DNA from: Flammeovirgaceae bacterium
GTDB taxonomy: Bacteria > Bacteroidota > Bacteroidia > Cytophagales > Cyclobacteriaceae
Reading direction: 5' to 3'
NCBI GenBank assembly: GCA_015180985.1
Contig: CP054185.1
Span: 806,001-870,000, forward strand
Length of the DNA: 64,000 nt
Positions 60,493-64,000 of this stretch are shown one piece after another (position 1 is the stretch's first letter; each line of letters starts with the position of its first letter). A program made the translations under genes and the position numbers. The notes beneath the pieces were generated by a model, which had not been told where the DNA came from, ran no database searches, and saw only the letters and a program-made list of their open reading frames with translations.

Positions 60493-61605
60493 TTGAAGCA
60501 GGTTGCAATTATTGGCGGAGGGTTGGGGGGGTTAATCGCTGCCATCCGGCTGGCCGGGGCTGGCGTGCCGGTAATGTTGTTCGAAAAGAAAACGTACCCC
60601 TTTCACCGCGTTTGCGGTGAATATGTGTCGAACGAAACCCTGCCTTTTCTTAAACACAACGGGCTTTTTCCTGAAAAATTTAAACCGCCTTCTATTTCCA
60701 GGTTTCAGCTGAGTGCAGCAAATGGACAAAGCACTTTTCTTCCGCTCGATCTGGGTGGCTTTGGCATCAGCCGGTACACGTTTGATCATTTTCTTTCACA
60801 GCAGGCACGCGCAGCAGGTGTTCAGCTTTTTGAACAATGCGAGGTTACTGATGTACATTTTGATACTAACCGGTTTAAAATACATACTTCAGAAAAAGTT
60901 TATGAGGCAGATGTAGCTTTGGGCTCCTTCGGAAAGCGCTCCCGGTTGGATATTCAGCTTAACCGCGACTTCATCAAGAAACGTTCACCTTACGTTGGGA
61001 TTAAGCATCACATCAAAACTGATCATCCTGATGATTTAATCGCACTGCATAACTTCAACGGTGGATACCTCGGCATCAGCAACATTGAAGCCGGCAAAAC
61101 CAATATGTGCTACCTGGTTCACCGCAGTTTGCTTAAACGCTACGGAGCGATTCCGGCACTCGAAAAGCATGTGCTCTTTCGAAATCCTCATATCAGGCAT
61201 ATTTATGCAAACGCAACATTCCTGTTCGAAAAACCGGAAGTGATAAACGAAGTTTCCTTTGCTCCGAAAGAGCCTGTTTATAACCACATGCTGATGGTGG
61301 GCGATGCAGCCGGCATGATTACGCCCCTGTGCGGCAACGGCATGGCCATGGCCATACACGCAGCCAAACTGGCTGCCGATTTGGTGTTGCAACAAATTGC
61401 CGAAAAACAATCCAGATTGTGGCTGGAAAAAAATTATGATACCGCCTGGAAGAAAATTTTTGAGGGCCGGCTGCGATATGGCCGCAGGGTACAGCATTAC
61501 CTTTTCGGAAGCCCTTTGCGTTCGAATTTGGCCGTTCAACTCGCTATTCACCTGCGGCCGGTAGCCCGTTTACTGATTAAACAGTCGCACGGAGAGCCTT
61601 TTTAG
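60493..61605 (+). CDS. FAD-dependent oxidoreductase, geranylgeranyl-reductase-like
   Basis: 370 residues from TTG 60493, positioned right at the FAD motif (VAIIGGGLGGLIAAIRLAGA). The segment HRVCGEYVSNETLPFL (about 37) and the second FAD motif VGDAAGMITPLCGNGMAMA (about 267) place it with geranylgeranyl reductases and related flavin monooxygenases. Likely reduces or hydroxylates a polyketide or prenyl product. Adjacent to UbiA, type III PKS and methyltransferase genes, it probably tailors their product. Confidence 0.87.
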   Translation: MKQVAIIGGGLGGLIAAIRLAGAGVPVMLFEKKTYPFHRVCGEYVSNETLPFLKHNGLFPEKFKPPSISRFQLSAANGQSTFLPLDLGGFGISRYTFDHFLSQQARAAGVQLFEQCEVTDVHFDTNRFKIHTSEKVYEADVALGSFGKRSRLDIQLNRDFIKKRSPYVGIKHHIKTDHPDDLIALHNFNGGYLGISNIEAGKTNMCYLVHRSLLKRYGAIPALEKHVLFRNPHIRHIYANATFLFEKPEVINEVSFAPKEPVYNHMLMVGDAAGMITPLCGNGMAMAIHAAKLAADLVLQQIAEKQSRLWLEKNYDTAWKKIFEGRLRYGRRVQHYLFGSPLRSNLAVQLAIHLRPVARLLIKQSHGEPF

Positions 61606-62507
61606 AAGGCATCCAACACATGGGTCGAATCCAAAAACAGGTAAATAAAAAATCCGTTCAGGCAGGTGGCAGAAATAAAATTCATCAGCATGGTGTTGGA
61701 GTAATTCGCTTTTGATGCGTCTGTTCGTACCCGAAAGAACCAGTAACCAAAAAACAGCAGAACCGGCACCATGAAAACCAAAAACAACACGGCATACTTC
61801 AGTTGAAAATAACTGATGAACAAAAAAACAAAGCCGCCAACAGCCAGTGTAAAGATTATAGCGGTAAAATAAAAAGTGCCGTTTATGCCAAGCCGCAGGC
61901 TCATCGAAATGTCGCCCCGCTTTAAGTCTTCTTCGTGCTGGTACACCTGCGTAAGCGGATAGCTGCCCCAGAGCATCACACTGGTTAGCATGGCGGGTGT
62001 TAAAACACCCGGTCGAAGGAACTGAATGAAGGTAAAGTCATTCAGCCCTACATAGCATGTCAGAAACATGAAAAATCCCTGGAAGAAGCCGGTAATCAGC
62101 CAACCGCCAACCGGATATTTCTTTAATCGGGTTACCGGATGGCTGTATGCTTTGGAGGCCAAACCGTAAATGAAAACCATTACGGCAAAAGCGGTGTTAA
62201 TTTTTACAAAAGCCAGCAGGATGGCCGCACCATCAAACAGCAATGAAATAAAGTATAAACTTTTATTTACCGGTGGCGGATTTTTAAGTCCGCCAATGCT
62301 TTTTTCATCACGGTCGAAGTAACTGTTGTACCCATTGCTTGCGGGATATAGAAAAAAATGAAGAATGATAAATACCCACAGCAGCCTGTCTTGATTAAGA
62401 TTGGGAGCAAAACTGAGGCTGAATAAATAGATGGGAAGCAGAAAGTACGAAAACGGAATGCGCAAGTGTAAGAGAGACGACAACATGGTAACCGGGTTGC
62501 GAACCAA
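61602..62507 (-). CDS. UbiA-family prenyltransferase
   Basis: 301 residues, eight or nine membrane helices. First Asp motif NGYNSYFDRDEKSIGG (about 58-66, NxxxDxxxD) and second Asp motif in YQHEEDLKRGDIS (about 195). Transfers an isoprenoid chain to an aromatic or similar acceptor in the inner membrane. It converges with the FAD oxidoreductase (4-bp overlap) and diverges from the type III PKS (30-bp gap), which would supply an aromatic acceptor. Confidence 0.88.
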   Translation of the reverse strand: MVRNPVTMLSSLLHLRIPFSYFLLPIYLFSLSFAPNLNQDRLLWVFIILHFFLYPASNGYNSYFDRDEKSIGGLKNPPPVNKSLYFISLLFDGAAILLAFVKINTAFAVMVFIYGLASKAYSHPVTRLKKYPVGGWLITGFFQGFFMFLTCYVGLNDFTFIQFLRPGVLTPAMLTSVMLWGSYPLTQVYQHEEDLKRGDISMSLRLGINGTFYFTAIIFTLAVGGFVFLFISYFQLKYAVLFLVFMVPVLLFFGYWFFRVRTDASKANYSNTMLMNFISATCLNGFFIYLFLDSTHVLDAF

Positions 62508-62537
62508 AATAGATTATTTTACGGTATTATTGAAAGC

Positions 62538-63632
62538 ATGAGTTTTATAACCGCCATTGGTACAGCTGTTCCGGAAAACCGGTTTAGCCAGGAGGTGATC
62601 GCCAGTTTTATGATAAGGGCGATGGGCCTGAATCGCGAAGACAGCCGTAAACTACGCACCATTTTCAAAGCAAGTGGTATTGACTGGCGCCATTCGGTAT
62701 TAAGTGATTATGGCAAAACAGAAAACTTTTCATTTTACCCCGAAACATTCGATCCGTTTCCTTCTACCGAAACACGCTTGGACGTATATCGCAAAAGCGC
62801 CCTGGCACTAAGTGTACAGGCTATTACCGATTGTATACATGATGCATCATTTGATTATCAATCCGTCACACATCTCATCGTAGTAAGTTGTACCGGCATG
62901 TATGCCCCCGGGCTGGATATCGACCTGGTAAAGCAAGTTGGATTACGCGAAAACATTAACCGGCTGTGCATCAACTTCATGGGTTGTTATGCAGCCTTTA
63001 ATGCCATTAAAGCAGCCCATGCATTTTGTACTGCCGAACCGCATGCGCGTGTGCTGGTTGTGTGCACCGAAACCTGCAGCCTGCACTTTCAAAAAAAACC
63101 AACCGAAGATAACCTGCTGGCCAATGCCCTGTTTGCCGATGGTGCCGCAGCGCTGCTGGTTGAGAGCAACCCGCGCTCCGGTATAAATTTTCAGCCCGAA
63201 GCCTTTCATAATGCACTTGCGTACAATGGAACTGAACACATGGCCTGGAGCATTGGTAATATGGGTTTTGAAATGAAACTATCAAGCTATGTGCCCGATA
63301 TCATTAAAAACGGAATCAGGAGTTTGACGGAGCACTTGCTTTCGCATTTGAAAAAGCGACTTTCGGATATAAATTACTTTGCCATTCACCCGGGCGGAAA
63401 ACGCATCCTTGAGGTAATTGAAGCCCAACTGAATATACCAACCAACCAGAACCACCATGCCTATCAGGTGCTGCAGAATTACGGAAACATGTCATCGCCA
63501 ACCGTGTTGTTCGTTTTAAAAAGAATTTACGATGAGCTGAACGATAAAGATGAAGGCGCCCGTGTTCTGAGTTTTGCCTTCGGTCCGGGCCTGACCATGG
63601 AAAGCATGCTATTGAAAACTGTTAAAGCATGA
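62538..63632 (+). CDS. Type III polyketide synthase
   Basis: 364 residues, chalcone-synthase fold. Catalytic triad visible: Cys in INFMGCYAAFNAIKAAH (about 150), His in YFAIHPGGKRILE (about 278) and Asn in QNYGNMSSPTVLFVLK (about 315). Condenses malonyl-CoA on an acyl starter to alkylpyrones, resorcinols or similar. The methyltransferase start overlaps its stop as ATGA. With FAD oxidoreductase, UbiA and methyltransferase it forms a compact gene cluster for a prenylated or methylated polyketide. Confidence 0.92.
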   Translation: MSFITAIGTAVPENRFSQEVIASFMIRAMGLNREDSRKLRTIFKASGIDWRHSVLSDYGKTENFSFYPETFDPFPSTETRLDVYRKSALALSVQAITDCIHDASFDYQSVTHLIVVSCTGMYAPGLDIDLVKQVGLRENINRLCINFMGCYAAFNAIKAAHAFCTAEPHARVLVVCTETCSLHFQKKPTEDNLLANALFADGAAALLVESNPRSGINFQPEAFHNALAYNGTEHMAWSIGNMGFEMKLSSYVPDIIKNGIRSLTEHLLSHLKKRLSDINYFAIHPGGKRILEVIEAQLNIPTNQNHHAYQVLQNYGNMSSPTVLFVLKRIYDELNDKDEGARVLSFAFGPGLTMESMLLKTVKA

Positions 63633-64000
63633 GCCGGTTTTTATTGCGGTCAGGGGCACCGGAAATCATGGACGATCTTGCCTGCTCAGGCGAAGTAGTT
63701 GATCAAACCCTGCGCGAACTGGAGTTTATAAACAAATGGCTGGGCGGCAATGCCATCACGTTTAGTGGTATTGATGCCTTGCTGAAAAACCGGGAGCATG
63801 CTTCCGTTTACATTGCCGACCTGGGCTGCGGAAGCGGGGAAATGCTGAAACGGATTTCGCACCGGCTGCAAGTAAAAGGAGTCAAAGCAATTTTAACCGG
63901 TATTGATGCCAACCCGAACATTATTGAGTACGCTAAGAAAAATTGTGCCGGCATCTCTGCCATACACCTGGTAACCGAAAATATTCTGACAGCCGATTTT
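63629..64000 (+). CDS. SAM-dependent methyltransferase (3' end outside window)
   Basis: 124 residues are visible. The SAM motif I VYIADLGCGSGEML lies near residue 75 and motif II region LTGIDANPNIIEYAKKN near 100, both class I methyltransferase. Coupled by a 4-bp overlap to the type III PKS, so it probably methylates the polyketide product. Cut by the window edge at 64000. Confidence 0.85.
   Translation, partial: MSRFLLRSGAPEIMDDLACSGEVVDQTLRELEFINKWLGGNAITFSGIDALLKNREHASVYIADLGCGSGEMLKRISHRLQVKGVKAILTGIDANPNIIEYAKKNCAGISAIHLVTENILTADF

Overview
The window comes from a chromosome of a Bacteroidota bacterium, most likely an environmental member of the Cytophagales. The evidence is the gliding genes gldE and gldD next to mutY and ssb, the block HU / TPR protein / small basic bS22-like protein / rng, several families largely confined to Bacteroidota (DUF4783 beside nadC, DUF4153, DUF6702, LETM1-related protein, DUF2911), almost no Shine-Dalgarno motifs, and repeated TAnnTTTG promoter elements just upstream of starts. 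I saw no rRNA, tRNA, CRISPR array, prophage or transposase gene.

Layout. 1-12.2 kb is almost all minus strand: histidine degradation (N-formylglutamate amidohydrolase, then hutF, which reads as an in-frame fusion behind a DUF559 endonuclease-like domain and a palindromic repeat), three small membrane-anchored coiled-coil proteins, NagZ, an S13 D-Ala-D-Ala carboxypeptidase, DinB, a propeller/Y_Y_Y sensor-like protein, RecG, a VOC protein and a nitronate monooxygenase-like protein. 12.2-12.56 kb is a gene-free AT-rich region with DnaA-box-like 9-mers, from which genes diverge to both sides: a candidate replication origin. 12.56-22.5 kb is plus strand: two thioredoxin-fold proteins, an AT-rich orphan lipoprotein, DUF4153, PhoD, DNA polymerase I with lost proofreading residues, an ATPase preceded by 15-bp repeats, and a threonine dehydratase. 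22.5-30.3 kb is minus strand: two barrel-like proteins, a lipoprotein with a 14-G tract at its start (candidate phase variation), a tandem pair of M1 peptidases and a HupE-like protein.

30.4-35.3 kb: DUF6702, ATP-grasp, DinB, YHS, RecX, YcxB, NadC and DUF4783. 35.3-35.7 kb is intergenic and holds a strongly folded three-way-junction element that I cannot assign. 35.7-41.1 kb: gpmI, a lipoprotein, an ABC exporter, a Fur-family regulator and TerC. 41.1-45.4 kb: LETM1-related protein, purE/purK, a thioredoxin-like protein and PrsW. 45.4-48.3 kb: rng, bS22-like, TPR and HU, divergent from mutY-ssb-gldE-gldD (48.4-52 kb). 52-60.4 kb: PLP enzyme, 2'-5' RNA ligase-like protein, a frameshifted lipoprotein gene, DPP-IV-type peptidase, DUF1801, DUF2911, a 39-residue membrane protein, LOG, an aspartyl protease with PDZ domain, and a lone receiver. 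60.5-64 kb: FAD reductase, UbiA prenyltransferase, type III polyketide synthase and a methyltransferase cut by the window end, forming a probable lipid or meroterpenoid pathway.

The points most worth a second look are the DUF559-HutF fusion, the candidate oriC, the G14 phase switch, the unassigned structured RNA and the repeat-controlled, nearly leaderless ATPase gene.
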